In this document: in pieces, positions 19,071-27,869 of the stretch
How the letters are laid out: each line of letters starts with the position of its first letter
Numbering within the stretch: the first letter of the stretch is position 1
Assembly: GCF_021491375.1 (NCBI RefSeq)
Contig: NZ_JAKEVY010000006.1
Span: 90,775-154,774 of the forward strand
Length of the DNA stretch: 64,000 nucleotides
Source of the DNA: Flavihumibacter fluminis
GTDB lineage: Bacteria; Bacteroidota; Bacteroidia; Chitinophagales; Chitinophagaceae
Direction of reading: 5' to 3'
Notes under the pieces: model-generated
Database searches by the model: none
Seen by the model: only the letters and a program-made list of their open reading frames with translations
Told to the model about the DNA's origin: nothing
Translations under genes and position numbers: made by a program

Positions 19071-19097
19071 GTAACGAAACCGGAAATTGGGCGACTA
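19071..19097 (+). promoter_or_regulatory. Possible ECF-type promoter for the sigma gene
   Basis: GTAAC (19071-19075) and CGACTA (19092-19097) are separated by 16 bp, a spacing and composition seen in promoters read by ECF sigma factors (AAC-containing -35, CGTCTA-like -10). It lies 30 bp before the sigma start, so autoregulation is possible. Such short matches arise by chance, so this is only a suggestion. Confidence 0.25.
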
Positions 19098-19126
19098 TCT
19101 ATACTATCAACTGGAAGAAAATTACT

Positions 19127-19636
19127 GTGAACAACATATCGGAGAAAGAATTTTTAGAACGGATGGAAGCAAACCGGGGCATCCTTATCAAGGTATCCAG
19201 GTTGTATATGGACAGCAGGGAGGATCAGGAAGATCTTATCCAGGAAATCGTGCTGCGCTTATGGACCAACTACCAGCAGTTTGAAGGCAAGAGCAGTTTT
19301 TCAACCTGGATGTACCGGGTAGCGGTAAATACAGCCATCACGTTTCTGCGCAAAGAGAAAAGACAGCCGATACTGGTTACTGAAACTGAAAACCTGCAAG
19401 AGCTGAAAGCTGATGACCATGCTTCCGAACAGGCACAACAAATGAAGATTTTTTATAAAGCGGTGCAGTACCTGAATTCAATTGAAAAAGCCCTGATCTT
19501 TTATTTCATGGAAGGCTTATCACACCGCGAAATCGGTGCACAACTTGGTATAACAGAAAATAATGCCAGGGTGAAACTGAGTCGCACCAAAGAAAAATTA
19601 CAACAACTAATAAAACAACTTGGATATGAATCTTGA
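19127..19636 (+). CDS. ECF RNA polymerase sigma factor
   Basis: A 169-residue sigma factor with region 2 (REDQEDLIQEIVLRLWTNYQQFEGKSSFSTWMYRVAVNTAI, about 30-72) and region 4 (GLSHREIGAQLGITENNARVKLSRTKEKL, about 125-160). The start is taken at GTG 19127, with a GGAAG ten bases upstream; ATG 19163 is a shorter alternative. The 3' end overlaps the next gene, which encodes a membrane protein that may act as its partner. This group is common in Bacteroidota and often has a dedicated membrane regulator. Confidence 0.9.
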   Translation: MNNISEKEFLERMEANRGILIKVSRLYMDSREDQEDLIQEIVLRLWTNYQQFEGKSSFSTWMYRVAVNTAITFLRKEKRQPILVTETENLQELKADDHASEQAQQMKIFYKAVQYLNSIEKALIFYFMEGLSHREIGAQLGITENNARVKLSRTKEKLQQLIKQLGYES

Positions 19637-20240
19637 TGAACTGCAGCAAGCATGGGGTAAGGAAGGCTCGGATAGTGAACCGTTGAACCTGGTGCTTGAG
19701 AAATTACGCAAAGCGCATCAGCCGCTTGACAGAATCCGGATTAATATGAAAAATGAGCTTTTTTATCAGAGTTTCGCAATTCTGATAATGGGATTCTGGC
19801 CCATTTATTTCAAGTTCAATCAACAATTCAGCATCGCTTATTACAGCATTTACGCTTTGTTGATAATGGTATCGCTCTATTATTTTTTGCGATTCTACCG
19901 GTTTTTTAAAGCGTCACATCAATATACAGGCAATTCAAAAGACAATTTATATGAACTGTATTATGAGATCCGCCTGAATATGGAAGCCTACAAATCCTTC
20001 TCTTTTTTATTGGTACCCTTTGCCATGATTGCAGCCCTCTTGATTGTATTTAACAGGAGGTTATTGAAGTACCCGGACAAACAATTAATGGAAGCTGGGG
20101 ATTGGATTGTGATTCCTGTGGTGCTGGTATTGATGACGGTATTTATTATTTGGGCAACCAACTGGTGGGTAGAAAAGTATTATGGAAAACATGCAAAGCA
20201 GATAAGAAAATTATTGGATGAGTTAAAAGAGCCTGAATAA
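19626..20240 (+). CDS. Sigma-associated multi-pass membrane protein
   Basis: A 204-residue protein with a soluble N-terminus (MNLDELQQAWGKE), then four predicted membrane segments in two pairs (about residues 48-64, 68-88, 123-145, 158-180) and a charged C-terminus. The start is ATG 19626, which overlaps the sigma gene by 11 bp; the frame opens at TTG 19620. The overlap implies translational coupling, and the likely role is control of the sigma factor. I do not see a classic anti-sigma domain, so this is inference from position. Confidence 0.7.
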   Translation: MNLDELQQAWGKEGSDSEPLNLVLEKLRKAHQPLDRIRINMKNELFYQSFAILIMGFWPIYFKFNQQFSIAYYSIYALLIMVSLYYFLRFYRFFKASHQYTGNSKDNLYELYYEIRLNMEAYKSFSFLLVPFAMIAALLIVFNRRLLKYPDKQLMEAGDWIVIPVVLVLMTVFIIWATNWWVEKYYGKHAKQIRKLLDELKEPE

Positions 20241-20310
20241 ACCGTTGGTGGCATAGTTTTTTTGATCAAAGGGCAGATAATCAGATCCATTAACCAATAA
20301 ACCTTTTTGT

Positions 20311-20868
20311 ATGCCTACAAAAAAAGCAGCCAACAAAAAAGCAGCACCAAAAAAAGCAGCCAAAATACCCGCTAAAAAAGATGCCGCCAAAGACCTGTCT
20401 TCCCTTTTTGAAGACGGATTAAAGGACTTGTACTGGGCGGAAAAAGCCCTGGTGAAAGCACTCCCTAAAATGGAGAAAAATGCTTCCGATGCCAAATTGA
20501 AAAAAGCAATTGGGAACCACCTGGAGCAAACCCGAAATCATGTAACCCGTCTGGAAGCCTGTTTCAATGCCCTTGGAAAGAAAGCCCAGGCAAAGAAATG
20601 TGATGCCATGCAGGGATTACTGGATGAAGGAAAATCCATCATGGAAGAAACTGAAGCAGGTTCTGTGCGGGATGCCGGCATTATTGCAGCTTCCCAGAAA
20701 GTGGAGCATTATGAAATTGCCAGTTATGGAACCTTGGCAGCTTTTGCGAAAGTACTCGGACATAAAGCTGCCTTGCAGGAGTTACTTAAAACTCTGAATG
20801 AAGAGAAAAAGTGCGATGAGTTGCTAACTGGAATTGCAGACACCAATCTCAATACAAAAGCAATGTAA
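20311..20868 (+). CDS. DUF892 (YciF-like) ferritin-like protein with Lys/Ala-rich tail
   Basis: A 185-residue protein. The C-terminal 155 residues match the DUF892/YciF ferritin-like four-helix family (LSSLFEDGLKDLYWAEKALVKALPKM, then HYEIASYGTLAAFAKVLG). Members are linked to stress and may bind two metal ions. The N-terminus (about 1-27) consists of repeated Lys-Lys-Ala-Ala units, like a histone H1 tail, suggesting contact with DNA. The gene stands alone, with its own terminator at 20893-20924. Stress function is established for relatives only by expression data; DNA binding is inference. Confidence 0.85.
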   Translation: MPTKKAANKKAAPKKAAKIPAKKDAAKDLSSLFEDGLKDLYWAEKALVKALPKMEKNASDAKLKKAIGNHLEQTRNHVTRLEACFNALGKKAQAKKCDAMQGLLDEGKSIMEETEAGSVRDAGIIAASQKVEHYEIASYGTLAAFAKVLGHKAALQELLKTLNEEKKCDELLTGIADTNLNTKAM

Positions 20869-20892
20869 GAAGGGAAAATATTCCCCAATATG

Positions 20893-20924
20893 AGTCCGCC
20901 TCTGTTAAGTGGCGGACTTTTTTA
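20893..20924 (+). terminator. Rho-independent terminator of the DUF892 gene
   Basis: An 8 bp stem, AGTCCGCC (20893-20900) with GGCGGACT (20911-20918), around a 10-nt loop. A run of T follows directly. It lies between the DUF892 gene and the end of the convergent LytTR regulator gene. Confidence 0.85.
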
Positions 20925-21644
20925 CAGTAAGGGGTCACCTAATAAAGAAAGCACCAATTCTTTATAACTTCTGCCAATAGGTAGTTGAATGCCATTGATT
21001 TCCACTTCAGTTGCATTAAATGCCTTGATTTTATCCCTGGCAACAATAAAGGAACGATGGATCCTGAGAAACCGCGCCTTATCAAGTTGCTGATCGATAT
21101 CCCCCAGCGCGTATTTCGTGAGATAGGCCTGTTGCCGGGTTACTATGGAGATATATTCCTTTTTACTTTCTATGTACAAAATTTCACTGAGTTCAATTTT
21201 GACCCTTTTCTTATTTACATTAATCAGAATATAAGGAGCTTCCAATTCTCCAACAGGCTGACGTGCAAGCTGTGTTAGTACAGGATCTATATTTTTCCTC
21301 ACTTTATTAATTGCGGAGAGGAACCGATTAAAGCTGATGGGTTTAAGCAGGTAATCAACAACATTTAATTCATATCCCTCCAGTGCATATTCCCGATAGG
21401 CAGTAGTAATAATAATCTGGGGTTGATTTTTAAGGGTGCGAATAAAATCATAGCCTCGTAGCTTGGGCAAGTGTATATCAAGAAAAATGAGATCGATCGG
21501 TTGCCGCTGTAACAACTCCAATGCATAGATAGCGTCTGAACATATTCCTTTCAGCTCCAGAAATGGTGTTTGCCTGATATAATCAGTTAATACTTCAGCA
21601 GCAAGTGGTTCATCTTCAACAATGATACAGCTATATTTTTCCAT
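20922..21644 (-). CDS. LytTR-family response regulator
   Basis: A 240-residue response regulator. The receiver domain (about 1-120) has the phosphorylated Asp56 in LIFLDIHLP and the acidic pair in VEDEP. The DNA-binding LytTR domain (about 138-235) has LYIESKKEYISIVT and FLRIHRSFIV. It overlaps the downstream part of the sensor kinase gene by 14 bp, so both are made together. The target genes are not apparent. Confidence 0.93.
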   Translation of the reverse strand: MEKYSCIIVEDEPLAAEVLTDYIRQTPFLELKGICSDAIYALELLQRQPIDLIFLDIHLPKLRGYDFIRTLKNQPQIIITTAYREYALEGYELNVVDYLLKPISFNRFLSAINKVRKNIDPVLTQLARQPVGELEAPYILINVNKKRVKIELSEILYIESKKEYISIVTRQQAYLTKYALGDIDQQLDKARFLRIHRSFIVARDKIKAFNATEVEINGIQLPIGRSYKELVLSLLGDPLL

Positions 21645-22692
21645 AACTCAGTAGGTTCAGGTCCAGGTGAATTCGAAAAGCATCCATCAAAGTTTGCTGT
21701 TGCAGGTGATGGTCGTGATAAGTTAGTTCCAACTGTCTTCTGGTATTATAAAGTCCAATATTCCCATACTGAATTTCAGTTCCTTTTTGTTCAATTGAAT
21801 TTTCAATACTAAAATTCAAAAATCCGTCCTTTAACTTTAAATCTATGTGAACGAAGGAGTCGAATCGGGATTCACTTACACCATGCTTGAATGCATTTTC
21901 AACAAGCGGAAGGAATAAAAGTGGTATGATTCGCTGCGAAGGATCATCAATCTGTTTGGTGAAGGAGACCGTTAAACGTTCATTATAACGGATTTTTTCC
22001 AACTCAATATAATCTTCCAATACCCTGATTTCTTCCTGTATGGTGATGGTATCCACACTTGATTTATACAACATGAAACTCAGCAGTTCAGACAACTTCA
22101 TAACCACTTCGGGGGCCTTATCAGATTTTTTTCGGGTAAGGGCATAAATATTATTGAGTGTATTAAACAGGAAATGAGGATTGATCTGATTTCTCAGCAT
22201 CTGTAATTCTGTGTTCATCTTTTCCCGGATCAGCTCTTTCTCCCTTTCTTTATACTCCAGTTGCCTCATTCCAAATTCAATGGCAATCAATAAGCCGGCA
22301 GAAAAAATAATATCAACCAATAACAGCAACACACGCTGGAATCCAAGAATCGGAGCAAGTGGAAGCTGATTTTGATACGCATACGGCGCAACTAACCCGT
22401 GAGCAATTAGTCGCATGGAATAAATCGTAACGCAAAGCAGTAATACAATCTCAAGAAAATAAAAAAAGCGATCGCGCCCTTTTTTAATGACTCTATCCAA
22501 TCCGATATTGAGTAAATAATACGCGAATACTATCTCTGGAATCAGGTACAGAATACCTGCCAAAACAGATCCGCCTGCCAGTTCATTGGCTGGAATAGTA
22601 GTAATAACCGCTTTTACCCATAAATATTCAATCAGGATTTTTAAAGAAAGGTAAAGGAACCAGTAGGTAATATGAATAGGTAACTTCTTCAT
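21631..22692 (-). CDS. LytS-type sensor histidine kinase
   Basis: A 353-residue inner-membrane kinase with several N-terminal membrane helices (about 10-150). The His_kinase domain follows, with the phosphorylated His173 in NQINPHFLFNTLNNIYAL, then an ATPase domain with PLLFLPLVENAFKHGV. The frame opens at TTG 22701; ATG 22692 is preferred. It is coupled to the LytTR regulator through a 14 bp overlap. No sensory domain other than the membrane part is visible. Confidence 0.93.
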   Translation of the reverse strand: MKKLPIHITYWFLYLSLKILIEYLWVKAVITTIPANELAGGSVLAGILYLIPEIVFAYYLLNIGLDRVIKKGRDRFFYFLEIVLLLCVTIYSMRLIAHGLVAPYAYQNQLPLAPILGFQRVLLLLVDIIFSAGLLIAIEFGMRQLEYKEREKELIREKMNTELQMLRNQINPHFLFNTLNNIYALTRKKSDKAPEVVMKLSELLSFMLYKSSVDTITIQEEIRVLEDYIELEKIRYNERLTVSFTKQIDDPSQRIIPLLFLPLVENAFKHGVSESRFDSFVHIDLKLKDGFLNFSIENSIEQKGTEIQYGNIGLYNTRRQLELTYHDHHLQQQTLMDAFRIHLDLNLLSYGKI

Positions 22693-22904
22693 GCGGATCA
22701 AAAGTCGATAAAAATGAAGTAAACCGAAAATAAAGCGCCGAACAGCAGGAATCTACCCACCAACGACAGTCAAGTTTGTAGTTATTTTGGATGAACTGAT
22801 TTAACGTGTCGTATTTGTCCACAGAAAATACTCAAACTGTATCAGACGGCAAATAGGCAAACACCGCTTTCAACTAGCTTCATTGCATTAATTCTTATTT
22901 AAAG

Positions 22905-23300
22905 ATGAAAGCAATTCTTAACAAACAGCACCTGGGTATATTTTTGTTCCGCGTATTCCTCTGCCTCCAGATTCTGTATGGAGTATTGGATAATATTTTA
23001 AGCTGGAATCGTATGCTGGAATTCAGGGATTTTCTCCAGTCAGAAGGATTTCCATTTCCACTGATAAGTGCGCTCCTTTCAGTTTATGGACAATTTTTTG
23101 CAGCTGTTTTCCTGTTGATCGGCTATAAATCCCGATGGGCCGCAGCTGTACTGGTCCTTAATTTTATTGTGGCTGCAGGTGTTCATCTGGCGAATCATGA
23201 TCCCCTGCCAGACCTGTTTCCCGCTCTTAACATTCTGTTTGGAGCAGTACTTTTTCTTTTTAACGGGGCCGGGCGATTTGCGCTGGATGCAAACAATTAA
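22905..23300 (+). CDS. DoxX-like membrane protein
   Basis: A 131-residue protein with four predicted membrane helices, of the DoxX-like type (LFRVFLCLQILYGVLDNI, then VYGQFFAAVFLLIGYKSRWAA). Small DoxX-family proteins occur in redox and stress contexts, but their activity is unknown. It is 47 bp ahead of the YqhD-type dehydrogenase gene, which has its own promoter-like element, so they may be only partly co-transcribed. Confidence 0.8.
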   Translation: MKAILNKQHLGIFLFRVFLCLQILYGVLDNILSWNRMLEFRDFLQSEGFPFPLISALLSVYGQFFAAVFLLIGYKSRWAAAVLVLNFIVAAGVHLANHDPLPDLFPALNILFGAVLFLFNGAGRFALDANN

Positions 23301-23323
23301 CAGGGCATCAAACAAGCCGGGAC

Positions 23324-23331
23324 TATCTTTG
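23324..23331 (+). promoter_or_regulatory. Promoter -7 element for the alcohol dehydrogenase
   Basis: TATCTTTG matches the Bacteroidota -7 consensus (TAnnTTTG) and lies 16 bp before the dehydrogenase ATG. No clear TTG sits at the -33 position, so the promoter is plausible but incomplete. Confidence 0.45.
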
Positions 23332-23347
23332 TTAAAAGAAAAAAACC

Positions 23348-24514
23348 ATGAATAGTTTCGAATATCGCAACCCCACTAAGATTCTGTTTGGCAAGGGGAA
23401 AATTCAAAAATTGAAGGATAATATTCCGGCTAATGCTACTATTTTATTTGCATACGGAGGCGGAAGTATTAAAAAAAATGGCATCTATGAGCAGGCTATG
23501 GCTGAGCTGAAAGAGTATAAAGTCATTGAATTTAGTGGAATTGAAGCCAATCCCCGTTATGAAACATGTATGCGGGCGGTGGAATTGAGCCGGGCAGAGA
23601 AAGTTGATTTTATCCTGGCAGTTGGAGGAGGATCCGTACTGGATGCCGCGAAATTCATAGCAATCGCCATTCCTTATGAGGGTGCTGATCCCTGGGAAAT
23701 GCTTGTCAACCGTACGGCTGGTCAACAGAAAAAAGCAATTCCTATAGGAACCATCCTTACGCTTCCTGCCACTGGTTCAGAAATGAACGGGAGTTCAGTG
23801 ATCAGCAGGGAATCCACCCGTGAAAAGCTTTCTTTCGGATCACCACTGGTATATCCAGCATTCTCCATACTGGATCCGCAGGTGGTAAAAAGTTTGCCGA
23901 AGATTCAGATTGCCAATGGTGTAATTGATGCTTATAGTCATGTATTGGAACAATACATGACCTATCCTTCAGATGCTCCTATCCAGGATAATTTTGCCGA
24001 AGGAATTTTCCGCACGCTGATTGAAATTGGTCCGAAAGTTTTAGAGAATCCAGCTGATGAAATCAGCGCCGGAAACTTCATGTGGGCCTGTACCATGGCA
24101 CTGAACGGATTGATAGCGCAGGGTGTTCCTACCGATTGGGCTACTCATATGATTGGGCATGAACTAACGGCCTTATATGGTATCGACCATGCACAAACGC
24201 TCGCGATCATAGGCCCTAACCTGTATCGTGTAATGTTCTCCAATAAAAAACAGAAATTGGCACAATATGCTGAAAGAGTATGGGGCATTACTACCGGAAC
24301 GGTAGATGAAAAAGCAACTGCAGCCATTGAGAAAACAGTTTCTTTCTTTCAGTCGCTGGGGGTTAAAACCCGTCTTTCCGAATATACGGGTCAATACCAG
24401 GAAACAGCCAGTATTATCCAGGACCGATTCAGCAAACGCAACTGGAAAGCCCTCGGAGAAAATGGCATTATTACATTAGATAAGGTAAAGGAAATAGTGG
24501 AGATGAGTTATTAA
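23348..24514 (+). CDS. Iron-containing alcohol dehydrogenase, YqhD/BDH type
   Basis: A 388-residue NADPH-dependent aldehyde reductase/alcohol dehydrogenase of the group III family. The N-terminal nucleotide-binding part has FAYGGGSIKKNG and ILAVGGGSVLDAAKF. The metal-binding C-terminal part has NGVIDAYSHVLEQY and MIGHELTALYGIDHAQTLAI. It probably detoxifies short aldehydes or reduces them to alcohols in the cytosol. The length is as usual. A terminator follows at 24562-24597. Confidence 0.93.
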   Translation: MNSFEYRNPTKILFGKGKIQKLKDNIPANATILFAYGGGSIKKNGIYEQAMAELKEYKVIEFSGIEANPRYETCMRAVELSRAEKVDFILAVGGGSVLDAAKFIAIAIPYEGADPWEMLVNRTAGQQKKAIPIGTILTLPATGSEMNGSSVISRESTREKLSFGSPLVYPAFSILDPQVVKSLPKIQIANGVIDAYSHVLEQYMTYPSDAPIQDNFAEGIFRTLIEIGPKVLENPADEISAGNFMWACTMALNGLIAQGVPTDWATHMIGHELTALYGIDHAQTLAIIGPNLYRVMFSNKKQKLAQYAERVWGITTGTVDEKATAAIEKTVSFFQSLGVKTRLSEYTGQYQETASIIQDRFSKRNWKALGENGIITLDKVKEIVEMSY

Positions 24515-24561
24515 TACTGAAATAGCTATTTCAGTCGACAAAAACCATCTGTAGCATTTAA

Positions 24562-24597
24562 AGGCCTGTTCGTTGAAATTCGGACAGGTCTTTTGTT
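24562..24597 (+). terminator. Rho-independent terminator after the alcohol dehydrogenase
   Basis: A 10 bp stem (24562-24571 with 24580-24589, including two G-T pairs) around an 8-nt loop, followed by TTTTGTTT. It sits 47 bp after the dehydrogenase stop. Confidence 0.85.
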
Positions 24598-24840
24598 TGT
24601 AACTGTAGATTTGATTCGCAAAGCAAAAAAGCTACATACTAATTTTCTCATGTTACATTTATGTGATTTGTAACGAACTCGGGGTGTTTCTACATCCCGT
24701 TTTCATTTAAAAGAGATATACGCCTTTCATAGACAGATACCAGCTTTCTGTTAGATAATCCAGCCAGCTCATTGAATCGCATGTAACACCATTCGGTGGC
24801 CGGCTAATTTCATTGGTTTAACAAACCAAATTCTAACAGT
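24598..24840 (+). promoter_or_regulatory. Leader region of the SusC/SusD operon
   Basis: This is most of the only gene-free stretch above 300 bases (24515-24840). It holds an inverted repeat GTTACA/TGTAAC (24651-24673), a hairpin of CGGGGTG with CATCCCG (24680-24699) followed by TTTT, and a perfect 7 bp hairpin TTGGTTT/AAACCAA (24813-24829) that ends 11 bases before the SusC start. The middle hairpin could terminate or attenuate transcription and the last could block ribosome entry. I see no clear TAnnTTTG promoter and no anti-sigma gene nearby. Confidence 0.4.
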
Positions 24841-27800
24841 ATGAGAAGTAAATGCATGATTTTTTTCATGTGCCTACTTGCATTTTTTCAGCAGGCCACG
24901 GCCCAGGATAAAAATGTCTCCGGCACAGTAACCAACAAAAACGGGGAACCACTGGCCAATGCTAATGTCCTCGTAAAAGGAACCAGGGTGGGCACCAGTA
25001 CGGATGTTGATGGAAAATTCAGTTTGCTGGTTCCCAACAACGCCAAAACACTGGTAATTAGTTCCGTCAATTTTAAAAGCCGTGAAATCGGAATCAGTAC
25101 AACTCCACTTTCAATCCAACTGGAATCCAGTACAGATGACCTTTCAGAAGTAGTAGTGGTTGCCTATGGTACTATTAAGAAACCGGAACTGACCGGAGCT
25201 ATCAATACTGTAAAAGCTGCAGATATTGAAAACCGTCCTTTTACTTCCGTTGATAAAGCACTACAGGGAGCAGTACCCGGACTCCAGTCTGCTGCGGCAT
25301 CCGGTGCCCCCGGAGCCATTCAGCAAATTCGGTTGAGAGGAATCGGATCCATCAACGCCAGTTCTGAACCGCTCTGGGTTATAGATGGTATTCCGGTGAA
25401 CAGTGGGGATGCTTCCCGCATTACCACATCCGCAAATTTGCTAAGCACGCTGAATCCAAATGATATTGAAAGTATCTCTGTTTTAAAAGATGCTTCTGCC
25501 GCATCCTTATATGGCTCCAGAGCAGCCAACGGAGTGATCCTGATTACAACCAAAAAAGGGAAATCAGGAAAAACAAAATTTCGCCTGGATACTGAAATCG
25601 GACAGAATGATATCGCTTACTACAACAACCGGTACCGTCCTTTAAATGCTTCGGAATATTTTGAATTAACAAGGGAAGGATTAATCAACGCGAATCTTGC
25701 TACACCTGCGAATGTCAACCAGGTAATGACTGCCAATTTTGGATTTGGTAATGGAGTCGATTTTGACTGGTTGAATGCAGTAACCAGAAAAGCCAATCAG
25801 CAGCAGGTGAATCTTAGCGCATCTGGAGGAAACGATCGTACCACTTTTAACTTGTCCGGAGGCTATTTCCGTCAGGATGGAGTTTCCATTGCAAGTGGAT
25901 TCAAGCGGTATAATGGAGCAATCAGCCTGGTTAACAAAGCCACCGACAAACTAACTTTTTCCGGTACGATAACTGCAGGATTTGTAAACCAGGAAGCACC
26001 TCTCACGGGAGGCGCATTCGGCAATCCGATATTAAATGCATATTTTCTGTTGCCCTCTAAACAAGCCTATAAAGAGGACGGATCACTAAACTATGGAGCA
26101 CCGGATTTTCCCAATGGAGTAATTTATAATCCGGTTGCAGTTTCAAAACTGGATAAAAGAAATCTGAAACAACTGGGTTTACGTGGCTCCTTCCAGGCAG
26201 ATTACAAAATTCTGCCCAACCTGAAATTCACTTCCCGCTTTGGAATGGATTATAATGTACTGGAGGAAAACAACTATAACAACCCATTTCATGGTGATGG
26301 ACAAACTGCAAATGGACGGGGTTTCTCCTTTTACACAAGACTGTTCAACTACAGTTTTACCAACCTGCTCGACTACCAGCTTGCACTTCTGCCAGAAAAG
26401 GATCTGAAACTTAATTTACAGGCAGGTTATGAAGCACAGGATTCAAGAACTTTTCAGAGCAATATCCAGGCACAAGGATTTCCGGCTACCTCGGTATTAA
26501 CCCTGCCTGTAGTGGCTGCCACTCCGATTGTAGCTTCTGCAACGGGATCCGACTATTCCTTTGCATCTGCCCTGTCTTCGCTCAACATCAATTTTCAGGA
26601 TCGTTTTGTAGTCAGTGGTTCTTTTCGCAGGGATGGGTCCAGCAGATTTGGCATCAACAACCGCTATGGTAATTTCTGGTCAGCAGGCATTTCCTGGAAC
26701 CTGGACCAGGAGAAATTCATACAGCAAATTGATGCCATACAACAATTGAAAATCCGGGCTTCTTATGGCACCAATGGAAATGCCTCGATTGGAAACTACG
26801 ACTGGCAACCAACCTATGGATTTGGATTCAACTACAACCAGCAACCAGGCAGTGCTCCCAATAATATTGGAAACCTGGATTTAACCTGGGAACTGAATAA
26901 GCCTTTTAACGTGGGTATTGACCTGGCCATTTTCAACAACCGGGTACGGTTAAACGCTGATTATTATAATCGGAAAACAACCAATCTGCTATTAGATGCG
27001 CCCTTATCTCGTTCCTCCGGTTTTGGCACTATCCGTGGAAATTTTGGATCCATGGAGAACAAGGGAATTGAAATCAACCTGGGACTTACATTGATTAAAG
27101 CCAAGTCATTTGATTGGGATCTTTCCATCAACTATGCACTCAATCAGAATAAAATTCTGGAAACAGTCAATAATCAGGATATCCTTGCAGGTGTATTTAT
27201 GCGTCGCCCGGGATATGATTTTCAATCGCTTTACCTGCGCGTTTGGGCTGGTGTTGATCCACAAACAGGAGATCCCCTCTGGTACACCGATGGCACCAGA
27301 AAAGAGACAACCAATAACTGGAACCAGGCGCAGCGGGTCATTTATGGATCTGCCACTCCACGCTATTTTGGAGCGGTAAACAACCGGTTCCGGTTTAAAA
27401 ATTTCAGCCTGGACGCACAGTTCTATTACAATGCAGGCAACTATGTGCAGGACACCTGGGCGGGTTTTTACATGGGTAGTGGAAACGGAGGCGGTTTCAA
27501 TAAAATCCTTCGTCAATACACGGATCGCTGGAAAAATCCAGGAGATAACGCAGCTCTTCCCAAATACATTTACAATGGCAACAAGCTTGCTCAAAATGCC
27601 TCAACCCTTTATATCTATAAAGGAGATTATATCCGGTTGCGCGATATAACCCTGAACTACCAGGTACCCGGTACGGTACTCAAACCATTAGGATTTAGCA
27701 ATGCTAATTTTTATGTCAGAGGAACCAACCTCTTTACCTGGGTGAGAGATAAAAATCTGCCCTGGGATCCGGAACAGGGTATCAACAGTCAAACCAACCT

Positions 27801-27852
27801 GAACATTTTTATTCCGAAAACCATAACTGTCGGACTTAACCTGGGCTTTTAA
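24841..27852 (+). CDS. SusC/RagA-family TonB-linked outer-membrane transporter
   Basis: A 1003-residue outer-membrane protein that imports oligosaccharides or peptides bound by its SusD partner, powered by TonB. In order: a signal peptide (about 1-21, ending ATAQ), a carboxypeptidase-regulatory-like beta domain (about 25-105, VSGTVTNKNGEPLANANVLVKG), a plug domain (about 110-235, with KALQGAVPGLQ and LWVIDGIPVNSG), then the 22-strand barrel ending in a Phe. There is no STN domain, so it is not expected to signal through FecR. It is the first gene of the pair, with SusD 17 bp downstream. The substrate is probably the sulfated, fucose-containing glycan suggested by the neighbours, which is inference. 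Confidence 0.95.
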   Translation: MRSKCMIFFMCLLAFFQQATAQDKNVSGTVTNKNGEPLANANVLVKGTRVGTSTDVDGKFSLLVPNNAKTLVISSVNFKSREIGISTTPLSIQLESSTDDLSEVVVVAYGTIKKPELTGAINTVKAADIENRPFTSVDKALQGAVPGLQSAAASGAPGAIQQIRLRGIGSINASSEPLWVIDGIPVNSGDASRITTSANLLSTLNPNDIESISVLKDASAASLYGSRAANGVILITTKKGKSGKTKFRLDTEIGQNDIAYYNNRYRPLNASEYFELTREGLINANLATPANVNQVMTANFGFGNGVDFDWLNAVTRKANQQQVNLSASGGNDRTTFNLSGGYFRQDGVSIASGFKRYNGAISLVNKATDKLTFSGTITAGFVNQEAPLTGGAFGNPILNAYFLLPSKQAYKEDGSLNYGAPDFPNGVIYNPVAVSKLDKRNLKQLGLRGSFQADYKILPNLKFTSRFGMDYNVLEENNYNNPFHGDGQTANGRGFSFYTRLFNYSFTNLLDYQLALLPEKDLKLNLQAGYEAQDSRTFQSNIQAQGFPATSVLTLPVVAATPIVASATGSDYSFASALSSLNINFQDRFVVSGSFRRDGSSRFGINNRYGNFWSAGISWNLDQEKFIQQIDAIQQLKIRASYGTNGNASIGNYDWQPTYGFGFNYNQQPGSAPNNIGNLDLTWELNKPFNVGIDLAIFNNRVRLNADYYNRKTTNLLLDAPLSRSSGFGTIRGNFGSMENKGIEINLGLTLIKAKSFDWDLSINYALNQNKILETVNNQDILAGVFMRRPGYDFQSLYLRVWAGVDPQTGDPLWYTDGTRKETTNNWNQAQRVIYGSATPRYFGAVNNRFRFKNFSLDAQFYYNAGNYVQDTWAGFYMGSGNGGGFNKILRQYTDRWKNPGDNAALPKYIYNGNKLAQNASTLYIYKGDYIRLRDITLNYQVPGTVLKPLGFSNANFYVRGTNLFTWVRDKNLPWDPEQGINSQTNLNIFIPKTITVGLNLGF

Positions 27853-27869
27853 TCCACAAATCAAGAAAC

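Noticed and set aside
20318..20370. Short A-rich tandem repeats as a microsatellite
   Set aside because: They are the in-frame coding of the Lys/Ala tail of the DUF892 protein.
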